Source: Streptomyces bambusae
GTDB taxonomy: Bacteria > Actinomycetota > Actinomycetes > Streptomycetales > Streptomycetaceae
Length of the DNA: 33,132 nt
NCBI RefSeq assembly: GCF_019400985.1
Contig: NZ_WTFF01000036.1
Coordinates: 1 to 33,132 of the forward strand
Reading direction: 5' to 3'
In this document: positions 18,336-24,899 of the stretch, piece by piece
Layout of the letters: each line of letters opens with the position of its first letter
How positions within the stretch are numbered: position 1 is the first letter of the stretch
Notes under the pieces: model-generated
What the model was told of the DNA's origin: nothing
Seen by the model: the letters and a program-made list of their open reading frames with translations, nothing else
Databases searched by the model: none
Program-made: the position numbers and the translations under genes

Positions 18336-19160
18336 TCACGGCCGGCTGAGCAGCTGCCCGTCGATGACGGTGACCGCCCTGCCGGTCAGCAGAGTGCGCC
18401 CGCCCTTGAGCGTGACGTCGACCAGGCCGGTGCGGGCGCCGCCCTGGAGGCCGGTGAGCTCGGTGCGGCCGCCCAGACGCGCGGACCAGAAGGGCGCGAG
18501 CGCGGTGTGGGCGCTGCCGGTGACCGGGTCCTCGTCGATGCCGAAGGCCGGGAAGAAGCCGCGGGAGACGAAGTCGTAGCCCCCGCCGGGATCCGCGGCG
18601 GGCGCCGTGACGATGACGCCGCGCCGGGCGTACGCGCGCAGGGCCGCCAGGTCGGGGGTCAGCTCGCGCACGGTGCGCTCGTCGGCCAGCTCGACGATCA
18701 GGTCGCCGATGTGCTCGGCCGTGTCGTGCACGGACCGGATCTCGACCCCGCCCAGGGCCCGGCCGACATCGGCGGGGGTCTCCACCGGCGTCAGCGAGGA
18801 CGTCGGGAAGTCCAGGGTGATCGTGCCGTCCGGGGCCGCCTCGGCGGTGAGGACGCCGCACCGCGCGGAGAAGCGGATCAGGCCCTCGGCCAGTCCGCTG
18901 CTCGCCAGCACGTGCGCGGTGGCCAGGGTGGCGTGCCCGCACATGTCCACCTCGGCGGCGGGGGTGAACCAGCGCAGCGCCCAGTCGGCGTCACCGCCGG
19001 GCGGCAGCGGGTGGGCGAAGGCCGTCTCGGAGAGGTTGACCTCGGCGGCGACCTGCTGGAGCCAGGCGTCCGGCGGGAAGGCGGAGTCGAGGAGCAGGAC
19101 CCCGGCGGGGTTCCCGTGGAAGGGGCGGTCGGCGAAGGCGTCCACGATTCGAATGCGCAT
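18336..19160 (-). CDS. PhzF-family isomerase
   Basis: A 274-aa protein with the two-fold PhzF / diaminopimelate-epimerase-like fold. Glu45 in 'NLSETAF' sits exactly at the catalytic position of PhzF. 'FTPAAEVDMCGHATLATAH' and 'GIDEDPVTGSAHTALAPFW' are the paired family motifs. The true substrate is unknown; no phenazine genes are nearby, so it is a stand-alone housekeeping-type member. ATG 19160 has TACGGT (19168-19173 on the plus-strand scale, read on minus) 7 nt upstream, suggesting a leaderless transcript. It converges with the CPBP gene. Confidence 0.9.
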   Translation of the reverse strand: MRIRIVDAFADRPFHGNPAGVLLLDSAFPPDAWLQQVAAEVNLSETAFAHPLPPGGDADWALRWFTPAAEVDMCGHATLATAHVLASSGLAEGLIRFSARCGVLTAEAAPDGTITLDFPTSSLTPVETPADVGRALGGVEIRSVHDTAEHIGDLIVELADERTVRELTPDLAALRAYARRGVIVTAPAADPGGGYDFVSRGFFPAFGIDEDPVTGSAHTALAPFWSARLGGRTELTGLQGGARTGLVDVTLKGGRTLLTGRAVTVIDGQLLSRP

Positions 19161-19236
19161 GGACCCGACCGTAGAGGGACCGTGCGATCAGCGGCCAAGG
19201 CCAATCCGGGACGACTGGCCTTGTCGTCGTCCTGGA

Positions 19237-19272
19237 CCGGTCGGCGAGCACCGGCCGAGGAGCACCGACCGG
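19237..19272 (-). terminator. candidate hairpin after the SRPBCC gene
   Basis: CCGGTCGG (19237-19244) pairs with CCGACCGG (19265-19272). A second 8-bp stem, CAAGGCCA / TGGCCTTG (19196-19203 with 19216-19223), follows in the direction of minus-strand transcription. Both lie in the 135-bp gap between the SRPBCC stop and the phzF-like start. They have no T-tract, so this is a tentative call. Confidence 0.4.
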
Positions 19273-19295
19273 GCCGGGGCCGCCGCCGGGGGCGG

Positions 19296-19724
19296 TCAGG
19301 CGACCAGGCCGGCCAGCTTGCGCAGCGACTCGTTCAGGGCGGCGGTGGCGGAATCCTTGAGCTTGCCGGCCATCAGCGAGACGGCCGCGCCGGTGAACTC
19401 GCCGTCGATCCGGACCGTGGTCGCCCCGCCGTCGGGGACCAGGGTGTACCTGGTGCCGACGACCACGCCCATCGGGCCCTTGCCCCGGATGGCGAGGACC
19501 CGCTCGGCCTCCAGCTCCTCCACGGTCCAGGTGACCTCCGCCGGGAAGCCCATCATCTTCATGTTCTCCTCGTAGGTGGCCCCGACCTCCAGGGTCTGCG
19601 GGCCGCCCTTGGGGAAGCTGGTGTGGGTCATGCTCCACTCGCCGTACGCACCCCAGTCCGTCAGCTGGGACCAGACCTTCGCGGCGGAGGCCTCGATGCG
19701 GGATTCCGCGGTGACTTCGGCCAT
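19296..19724 (-). CDS. SRPBCC (START-like) family protein
   Basis: A 142-aa protein of the SRPBCC / polyketide cyclase-dehydrase-like superfamily. It opens 'MAEVTAESRIEASAAKVWSQ', the usual first strand and helix, with 'LTDWGAYGEWSMTH' next, and ends in a long amphipathic helix. Such proteins bind hydrophobic ligands in a central cavity; the ligand is unknown. ATG 19724 is chosen on the family start and GAAGGGG about 9 nt upstream; a longer frame to 19784 is unlikely. The region upstream carries a CTGAC-GGCCT-GTCAG palindrome. Confidence 0.84.
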   Translation of the reverse strand: MAEVTAESRIEASAAKVWSQLTDWGAYGEWSMTHTSFPKGGPQTLEVGATYEENMKMMGFPAEVTWTVEELEAERVLAIRGKGPMGVVVGTRYTLVPDGGATTVRIDGEFTGAAVSLMAGKLKDSATAALNESLRKLAGLVA

Positions 19725-19790
19725 GACGACCACCCCTTCTCGTCGGGTACGTGCGGCGGAACGTAGCTCCGGGGGACGGAACATTCAATA

Positions 19791-19805
19791 CTGACGGCCT
19801 GTCAG
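19791..19805. promoter_or_regulatory. operator-like inverted repeat between the SRPBCC and EamA genes
   Basis: CTGAC-GGCCT-GTCAG, 5-bp arms on a 5-bp centre whose middle GGCC is itself nearly symmetric. It lies in the 150-bp divergent gap, 67 bp upstream of the SRPBCC start and 70 bp upstream of the EamA start. Size and symmetry resemble TetR-family operators. No tetR gene is in the window. Confidence 0.4.
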
Positions 19806-19839
19806 ATGTAGCGGCGTCATCTCAACAGGTGTCTCGGGC

Positions 19840-19868
19840 GTGACGCTCCTGACAAGGGCTGTCATGAT
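19840..19868 (+). promoter_or_regulatory. candidate promoter of the first EamA gene (leaderless)
   Basis: GTGACG (19840-19845), a 17-bp spacer, then CATGAT (19863-19868). The start point would coincide with the ATG at 19875, six nt beyond the -10, giving a leaderless mRNA. No SD is visible before that ATG, which agrees. Confidence 0.55.
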
Positions 19869-19874
19869 GGCCGG

Positions 19875-20894
19875 ATGCAAGCGACAGGGAGACATGCCGG
19901 ACTGGGCCTCGCGCTCGTCTCGGCGTTCGCGTTCGGCGGTTCGGGAGTGGCGGCCAAGCCGCTGATCGAGGCGGGTCTGGACCCGCTGCACATGGTCTGG
20001 ATACGGGTGGCCGGGGCGGCGCTGGTGCTGTCCCCGCTCGCCTGGCGCCACCGCGGCCTGCTGCGCCGCAAGCCGGCCCTGCTGGCCGGGTTCGGCCTGG
20101 TCGCCGTCGCGGGTGTCCAGGCCTGCTACTTCGCCTCCCTGTCCCGCATCCCGGTCGGCGTCGCCCTGCTGCTGGAGTACCTCGGCCCGGCCCTGCTCCT
20201 GGGCTGGATCCGCTTCGTCCAGCGCAAGCCGGTGACCCGGGCGGCCGCGACCGGTGCGGCGCTGGCCGTCGTGGGCCTGGCCTGCGTCGTGGAGATCTGG
20301 TCCGGGCTCAGCCTCGACCCGCTCGGAGTGCTGCTCGGCCTTGCCGCGGCCTGCTGCCAGGCCTTCTACTTCGTCTTCGCCGACCAGGGCACGGACGGCC
20401 AGGACGTCCCCGACCCGCTCGGCGTCACCGCGTACGGCATGCTCGTCGGCGCCCTCGTCATGACGGTCGTCTCCCGCCCGTGGGAGATCGACTGGACGGT
20501 GCTGGCCGGGCAGGCCTCCATCGCCGGGACGCAGCTGCCCGCGCCCGTGCTCGTCGGCTGGGTGGTGCTGGTCGCCACCGTCTTCGCGTACCTCACCGGG
20601 GTGGTCTCGGTGCGCATGCTCTCGCCGCAGGTCGCCGGCGTGGTGGCCTGCCTGGAGGCGGTCGTCGCCACCGTGCTCGCCTGGGTGCTGCTCGGGGAGC
20701 ACCTCTCGGCGCCGCAGATCGTCGGTGGTGCGCTGGTACTGGGCGGCGCCTTCGTCGCACAGACCTCCCGGGCCGCCGCTTCGACCGCGTCGCCCGCCTC
20801 GACCACGTCGACCGCCGCGCCCGCCTCGACCGCCGGCGCTGCCGAGGAGCCTGCGCGGCAGGCGGCGGTGGACCGCGAGCGGACGAGCGCCTAA
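19875..20894 (+). CDS. EamA/DMT-family exporter, first of two
   Basis: A 339-aa inner membrane transporter with ten predicted helices in two EamA repeats (about 8-140 and 150-290) and family motifs such as 'ALLLEYLGPALLLGW' and 'VACLEAVVATVLAWVLLGEHL'. It is RhtA-like, so export of amino acids or related metabolites is the likely role. Residues about 295-339 are an Ala/Ser/Thr-rich tail made of short near-repeats. ATG 19875 is the first in frame and fits a leaderless transcript. A short leader ORF and a hairpin separate it from the second EamA gene. Confidence 0.85.
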   Translation: MQATGRHAGLGLALVSAFAFGGSGVAAKPLIEAGLDPLHMVWIRVAGAALVLSPLAWRHRGLLRRKPALLAGFGLVAVAGVQACYFASLSRIPVGVALLLEYLGPALLLGWIRFVQRKPVTRAAATGAALAVVGLACVVEIWSGLSLDPLGVLLGLAAACCQAFYFVFADQGTDGQDVPDPLGVTAYGMLVGALVMTVVSRPWEIDWTVLAGQASIAGTQLPAPVLVGWVVLVATVFAYLTGVVSVRMLSPQVAGVVACLEAVVATVLAWVLLGEHLSAPQIVGGALVLGGAFVAQTSRAAASTASPASTTSTAAPASTAGAAEEPARQAAVDRERTSA

Positions 20895-20904
20895 GGTGGC
20901 GATC

Positions 20905-20940
20905 ATGTACTCGACCGTGCTTTCGCCGCCCGCCGCCTGA
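20905..20940 (+). CDS. 11-codon leader peptide upstream of the second EamA gene
   Basis: ATG at 20905 with AAGGTGG (20893-20899) 5 nt upstream encodes M-Y-S-T-V-L-S-P-P-A-A and stops at 20938-20940, immediately before a large hairpin. There is no run of one amino acid as in classical biosynthetic attenuators; the 'SPPAA' end has a Pro-Pro pair that can slow ribosomes. Short ORF, good SD, and overlap with alternative RNA stems support a regulatory leader. Translation is not proven. Confidence 0.5.
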   Translation: MYSTVLSPPAA

Positions 20941-21008
20941 CGCGGGCGGCTGCCACCGTCGGAAGAACCGGCCCGGGGAGTGCCCCGGGCGGTTCCGCGC
21001 TGCCCGCG
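20925..21008 (+). promoter_or_regulatory. candidate ribosome-mediated attenuator before the second EamA gene
   Basis: Two mutually exclusive structures are visible. Hairpin A pairs GCCGCCCGC (20925-20933, inside the leader ORF) with GCGGGCGGC (20942-20950). Structure B pairs that same segment, CGCGGGCGGC (20941-20950), with GCTGCCCGCG (20999-21008), enclosing a nested stem GAACC-G-GCCCGGGG / CCCCGGGC-GGTTC (20965-20995, loop AGTG, one bulge). A ribosome at the leader stop would mask the A arm and part of the shared segment, changing which structure forms. No T-tract follows. Confidence 0.5.
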
Positions 21009-21058
21009 AAGCGATGACCTGAACCCTTTTCATCCTTCTCGCACGCGCGGAGACACAC

Positions 21059-22288
21059 GTGTCGCATCGTTCGGCTGCCGGACGCAGCCTTGTCCAACTC
21101 GTCGTCGCCGGAGCCGCCTGGGGCACCGCCGGGGCGGCGGCCTCCCTGCTCTTCCTGGCCAGTGACCTCGGTCCGCTGGCGTTGTCCTTCTGGCGCTGTG
21201 CCGGCGGGCTGGTCCTGCTGCTGGGCGTGCTCGCCGTACGCAGGTGGCGCTCGGAGCGTGGGCGCGCAGCGGCCACGCCGACCACGCCGACCGCGCAGGC
21301 CGCAGTCGTCGCGGCCCCGTCGGGCAGGCTGCCGCGGCTGCGCCCGTTGCTGTTCACCGGGCTGATGTTCACCGTCTTCCAGTCCGCGTACTTCGGCGCC
21401 GTACGCGAGACCGGGCTCGCCGTCGCCACCGTGGTCACGCTCGGGGCCGGCCCGGTGCTGATCGCTCTCGGGGCGCGCTACGGCATGGGCGAGCGGCTCG
21501 GCCGGGGCGGCGGCGTCGCCGTGTGCGGGGCGCTCGCCGGGCTGGTCGTCCTCGTGCTGGGCGGCGAGGGCGGCGAGGTCCGCCCGCTCGGCGTCGGCTG
21601 GGCCGTGCTCTCGGCGGCCGGGTACGCGGCGATGACCCTCCAGACGCGCCGGCTCGGCCGGCGCGGCGCGGGCGGCGACGCACTGCTCACCACCGCGTGG
21701 TCGTTCGGGGTGGGCGCGGTGTGCCTGCTGCTGCCGGCCGCGGCGGAGGGGCTGCTGCCGCACACCGCCGAGCCGGCGCGCGTCGTGTGGCTGCTGGTGT
21801 ACATGGCCGGTGTGCCCACGGCGCTGGCCTACGTCCTCTACTTCACCGGCGCGGCCGCGGTACGCGCGGCGACCGTCTCCGTGATCATGCTGATCGAGCC
21901 GGTGAGCGCGGCCGTGATCGCGGTCCTCGTGCTGGGGGAGCGGCTGACCGGGGCCGTGGTCCTCGGGACGGCCCTGCTGCTGGCGGCGGTGGTCCTGGCG
22001 GCGGGCGCGGTCACGGGCTACTGGCTGCTGCTCGCCTTCGGCTGGCTGATCGCGTACGCCTCGCGGGTGCTCGGCCCGACCGAGAAGAAGTGGGCGGTGT
22101 TCGGCCTGCCCGGCGCGGTGTTCGCGGTCGCGGTGATCTGGGTGTGGGGTCGGCTCGACGGCCGGTGGGGCGAACCCCTGCTCGACGACCAGCTCGGCTC
22201 GGCCTTCCAGGGCCTGTGGCCCTGGATCGTCCGCGGCGCAGCCATCGCCTCCGCCCTCTACCTCACCTGGCGCGCCCGCCGCCCCTGA
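21059..22288 (+). CDS. EamA-family exporter with an extra C-terminal membrane domain
   Basis: A 409-aa membrane protein. Residues about 10-320 are a complete ten-helix EamA transporter ('[16 protein letters not shown]', '[20 protein letters not shown]', '[18 protein letters not shown]'). The usual family length ends there, but the frame continues for about 90 residues with two or three more helices ('[19 protein letters not shown]', '[20 protein letters not shown]', '[20 protein letters not shown]'). This tail looks like a separate small membrane protein fused in frame. GTG 21059 has GGAG (21049-21052) 6 nt upstream. The leader ORF and hairpins just upstream suggest attenuation. The stop region is the first unit of the following repeat. 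Confidence 0.85.
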   Translation: MSHRSAAGRSLVQLVVAGAAWGTAGAAASLLFLASDLGPLALSFWRCAGGLVLLLGVLAVRRWRSERGRAAATPTTPTAQAAVVAAPSGRLPRLRPLLFTGLMFTVFQSAYFGAVRETGLAVATVVTLGAGPVLIALGARYGMGERLGRGGGVAVCGALAGLVVLVLGGEGGEVRPLGVGWAVLSAAGYAAMTLQTRRLGRRGAGGDALLTTAWSFGVGAVCLLLPAAAEGLLPHTAEPARVVWLLVYMAGVPTALAYVLYFTGAAAVRAATVSVIMLIEPVSAAVIAVLVLGERLTGAVVLGTALLLAAVVLAAGAVTGYWLLLAFGWLIAYASRVLGPTEKKWAVFGLPGAVFAVAVIWVWGRLDGRWGEPLLDDQLGSAFQGLWPWIVRGAAIASALYLTWRARRP

Positions 22289-22330
22289 CGCGCCCGGCGA
22301 TGTGCCGCGCCCGCCGCCCCTGACGCGCCC
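22271..22330. repeat. 25-bp exact direct repeat across the EamA-2 stop
   Basis: The 25 bp at 22271-22295, which include the TGA stop (22286-22288), recur exactly at 22306-22330, a period of 35 bp. The 32-bp minisatellite begins 18 bp further on, with the intervening 'TGGCGCTGCCGCGCCCGG' resembling the end of one of its units. Confidence 0.85.
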
Positions 22331-22348
22331 TGGCGCTGCCGCGCCCGG

Positions 22349-22924
22349 CCCGTTGCGGGCCGTGGTGGTGTCGCGCCCGGCCCGTTGCGGGCCGTGGTGG
22401 TGCCGTGCCCGGCCCGTCCCGGGTCCCGGCGGTGTCGCGCCTGACCCGTTCGGGGCCGTGGTGGTGTCGTGCCTGGCCCGTTGCGGGCCCTGGTGGTGTC
22501 GTGCCTGACCCGTTCGGGGTCCTGGTGGCGTCGCGCCCGGCCCGTCCCGGGTCCCGGTGGCGTCGCGCCCGGCCCGTCCCGGGTCCCGGCGGTGTCGCGC
22601 CTGGCCGGTTCGCGGCCTTGGTGGTGCCGTGCCCGGCCCGCTGCGGGTCGCGGCGGTGTCGCGCCTGACCGGTTCGCGGCCTTGGTGGTGCCGTGCCTGG
22701 CCCGTCCCGGGTCCCGGCGGTGTTGCGCCTGACCGGTTCGCGGCCTTGGTGGTGCCGTGCCCGGCCCGTTGCGGGCCTTGGTGGTGTCGTGCCTGGCCCG
22801 TTCCGGGCCTCGGCGGTGTCGTGCCTGGCCCGTTGCGGGCTTTGGTGGTGTCGCGCCTGACCCGTTCGGCGCCTTGGCGGTGTCGCGCGCGAGCCGTTCC
22901 GGGCGTCGGTGGTTACGCGCGCCG
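22349..22924. repeat. 32-bp minisatellite, 18 units
   Basis: Eighteen head-to-tail units of exactly 32 bp start at 22349 and stay in phase to 22924. A typical unit begins CCCGTTGCGGGCC, continues GTGGTGGTGTCGCGCC, and ends CGG, TGG or TGA. Each unit carries a small inverted repeat such as GGCCCG-TTG-CGGGCC. Units 9, 11 and 13 are nearly identical and alternate with other units, showing a 64-bp higher-order period. There are no spacers, so it is not a CRISPR. As 32 is not a multiple of 3, the open frames that cross it are not evidence of coding. Confidence 0.95.
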
Positions 22925-23110
22925 GGCGCGCCGGGCGGCGGGCTGGTCGGTGGTGACGGGGGTGCCTGACGGACGTGTGCCGGCCGGCACCGGTGCTGCC
23001 TGACGGACGTCTGCGGGCCGGCGTTGGCGATGTCCCGCCGGTTGCGTGCCGGGCGTCGCCCGGCGCTGCCTGTTCCGGGCGCCGGTGGTGGGCGCTGTTC
23101 GGCGGACGTG
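22925..23110. repeat. degenerate continuation of the repeat region
   Basis: G/C-rich sequence with looser repetition. TGCCTGACGGACGT occurs at 22962-22975 and 22996-23009 (period 34), and the perfect 14-bp palindrome GTGCCGGCCGGCAC is at 22976-22989. Unit-like pieces (TTCCGGGCG, GGTGGTGGGCG) continue to about 23110. No gene is visible between 22289 and 23215. Confidence 0.55.
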
Positions 23111-23215
23111 GGTCGGCCGGCATCGGTGGCGGCGTCGGGCGAGGGGATGAGCGGAGGGCGGGTGGGGGTCATGCGGTGTTCACCGGCCGTCAGGGCGGGT
23201 CTGCACAATGGGGGC

Positions 23216-23866
23216 ATGACGCCGCAGTTCTCCCCCCATGGTCTGACCGTCGGGTTCGATCTGGACATGACGCTGATCGACTCCCGCCCGGGCATCAAGG
23301 CCACCTACGAGGCGCTGTCGGCCGAGACCGGTGCGTACATCGACGCCGACGAGGCGGTGACGCGGCTGGGGCCGCCGCTGGACGAGGAGCTGGCGTACTG
23401 GTTCCCGCAGGAGCGCATCCCGGAGATGGCCGACCGGTACCGGGAGATCTACCCCACCCACGCCATCGCCGCCACGCCCGCCATGCCCGGTGCCCGCGAG
23501 GCGATCGAGGCGGTCCAGGCGCTCGGCGGCAAGGCGATCGTGGTCACGGCGAAGCACGAGCCGAACGCCAAGCTCCACCTGGAGCATCTGGGCATCGTGC
23601 CGGACATGGTCATCGGCTGGCTGTGGGCCGAGGCCAAGGCGGGTGCGCTGCGCGAGCACGGCGCTCAGGTCTACGTCGGCGACCACGTGGGCGACGTACG
23701 GGGAGCCCGTACGGCCGGTGCGGTGTCGGTGGCGGTGCCGACCGGCCCGTGCCCGGAGCCGGAGTTGCTGGCGGCTGGCGCGGACGTGGTCCTGCCGGAC
23801 CTGACCGCCCTGCCGGCCTGGCTGACGCGGTACGCCGCCACCCGCGAAATCTGCCCCCAGAGCTGA
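23216..23866 (+). CDS. HAD-superfamily phosphatase
   Basis: A 216-aa haloacid-dehalogenase-type hydrolase. Motif I is 'FDLDMTLID' (nucleophile D15, acid D17), motif II 'VVTAKHEP' and motif IV 'VGDHVGDVRGA'. A helical cap lies between motifs I and II, as in phosphoglycolate-phosphatase-like members, so a small phosphorylated metabolite is the likely substrate. ATG 23216 has CACAAT (23204-23209) 6 nt upstream and no SD, which suggests a leaderless transcript. An open frame extending to 23024 runs into the repeats and is rejected. The last codons form the first unit of a 30-bp repeat. Confidence 0.87.
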   Translation: MTPQFSPHGLTVGFDLDMTLIDSRPGIKATYEALSAETGAYIDADEAVTRLGPPLDEELAYWFPQERIPEMADRYREIYPTHAIAATPAMPGAREAIEAVQALGGKAIVVTAKHEPNAKLHLEHLGIVPDMVIGWLWAEAKAGALREHGAQVYVGDHVGDVRGARTAGAVSVAVPTGPCPEPELLAAGADVVLPDLTALPAWLTRYAATREICPQS

Positions 23867-23939
23867 CCTGCTCGCGAGATCTGCCCCCAGATCTGACCCG
23901 GGATCGGACCCCACCCGCGAGATCTGACCCGGGATCGGG
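23843..23939. repeat. 30-bp repeat anchored on the HAD stop codon
   Basis: CGCGAAATCTGCCCCCAGAG starts at 23843 inside the last codons, with the TGA stop at 23864-23866. A near copy starts at 23873 (CGCGAGATCTGCCCCCAGAT) and a third, shortened copy at 23916 (CGCGAGATCTGACCCGGGAT). 'GATCTGACCCGGGATCGG' at 23891 and 23921 shows the 30-bp period. Confidence 0.85.
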
Positions 23940-23978
23940 CACACCTACGGAGTCCCACCCCGCGGAGCCCCCCGGCCC

Positions 23979-24236
23979 CTACCGGGCCGTCTGCGCCGCC
24001 TGCGCCGCTCGCCGCTGTGCCGCGATTCCGCGGAGTACGCCGGCGGCCGAGACGGCGAAGCCGACGCCCATGAGCATGCAGACGGCCCAGGCGTACGACG
24101 GGAAGGGGTCCATGTCGAGGAACAGCGGGGCCATGGTCACCAGCGTGGCGATCGCGCCGACGATGAAGATGATCCCCCCGGCCCTGACCAATGCGTCGCC
24201 GGGCCGTGCTTCGTCGGTGCGAGGAGTAGCAGTCAC
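23979..24236 (-). CDS. Small two-helix membrane protein
   Basis: An 85-aa protein with two hydrophobic helices ('GGIIFIVGAIATLVTMAPLF', 'YAWAVCMLMGVGFAVSAAGV') joined by a short 'DMDPFPS' loop and ending in a basic/Ala tail. The N-terminal 'VTATPRTDEARPGDALVRA' is cytoplasmic by the positive-inside rule. The GTG at 24236 is chosen because TACCCT lies 6 nt upstream on the minus strand (24243-24248), the leaderless pattern seen in several neighbours. The frame open to 24314 is not supported. Conserved in streptomycetes from memory; no function known. Divergent from the cold-shock gene. Confidence 0.75.
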   Translation of the reverse strand: MTATPRTDEARPGDALVRAGGIIFIVGAIATLVTMAPLFLDMDPFPSYAWAVCMLMGVGFAVSAAGVLRGIAAQRRAAQAAQTAR

Positions 24237-24292
24237 CCCACCAGGGTAGTTCCCTGGCCGAAGCGTCCTCCCCGGAAGGACCGGGGGACGTC

Positions 24293-24320
24293 TTGTCAGC
24301 CGCCCCGGGACCATTAGCCT
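24293..24320 (+). promoter_or_regulatory. promoter of the cold-shock gene
   Basis: TTGTCA (24293-24298), a 16-bp spacer, TAGCCT (24315-24320). Transcription from about 24327 would give a 5' UTR of about 103 nt before the GTG at 24430. Long leaders are usual for cold-shock genes, where the RNA leader helps expression at low temperature. Confidence 0.6.
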
Positions 24321-24429
24321 GGAGGTGGCGGGTCACGGATGACCCGCTGCACTGCTATCCGGAGCCGTTTCCACGGGGCACACCGGACGGCGAATTCGGA
24401 TCCCACGAGCACAAGGACAGAGGACGGAC

Positions 24430-24813
24430 GTGCCTACCGGCAAGGTCAAGTGGTTCAACAGCGAGAAGGGCTTCGGCTTTCTCTCCCGGGACGACGGCGG
24501 TGACGTCTTCGTCCACTCGTCGGTGCTCCCTGCCGGGGTCGACTCCCTCAAGCCCGGCCAGCGCGTCGAGTTCGGTGTCGTCGCCGGTCAGCGCGGCGAC
24601 CAGGCGCTTTCGGTGATCGTCCTGGACCCGGCGCCGTCCGTCGCGGCCGCGCAGCGCCGCAAGCCGGACGAGCTCGCCTCGATCGTGCAGGACCTGACGA
24701 CCCTGCTGGAGAACATCACGCCCATGCTGGAGCGCGGGCGCTACCCCGACAAGGTGCAGGGCGCGAAGATCGCCGGCCTGCTGCGCGCGGTCGCGGACCA
24801 GCTCGACGTCTGA
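24430..24813 (+). CDS. Cold-shock domain protein with C-terminal helical extension
   Basis: A 127-aa protein. Residues 1-67 form a cold-shock domain with RNP1 'KGFGFL' (13-18) and RNP2 'VFVHSS' (26-31), which binds single-stranded RNA/DNA. A C-terminal part of about 60 residues ('[20 protein letters not shown]', '[15 protein letters not shown]') is mostly helical and is not found in the classical 67-aa CspA type. GTG 24430 follows a purine-rich GAGGACGGA and is the only start giving a complete domain. By position it matches the csp gene next to mqnD in S. coelicolor (SCO4325 region, from memory). Confidence 0.92.
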   Translation: MPTGKVKWFNSEKGFGFLSRDDGGDVFVHSSVLPAGVDSLKPGQRVEFGVVAGQRGDQALSVIVLDPAPSVAAAQRRKPDELASIVQDLTTLLENITPMLERGRYPDKVQGAKIAGLLRAVADQLDV

Positions 24814-24841
24814 GCCGCCGCCGACCACAGTCGTCAAACAC

Positions 24842-24877
24842 CCGCACCCCGTCACTCGAAAGAGTGGCGGGGTGCGG
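24842..24877. terminator. bidirectional terminator between csp and mqnD
   Basis: A 16-bp stem (24842-24857 with 24862-24877, one T-G wobble) closed by a GAAA tetraloop. It sits between the converging csp stop (24813) and mqnD stop (24900). Confidence 0.88.
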
Positions 24878-24899
24878 TCATTCGGCCGTCGCGAACGCC

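Noticed and set aside
18336..19160. Phenazine biosynthesis involvement of the PhzF-like gene
   Set aside because: No other phz genes are present; stand-alone PhzF-family members are common.
22349..22924. CRISPR array
   Set aside because: Units are directly adjacent with no unique spacers, and no cas genes are present.
22258..23304. A 348-aa Arg/Pro/Gly-rich frame on the minus strand through the 32-bp array
   Set aside because: It is open because the G/C-rich repeats lack stops. The 32-bp period shifts the frame at each unit, at least one more minus frame is open through the array, and no start signal or codon bias is seen.
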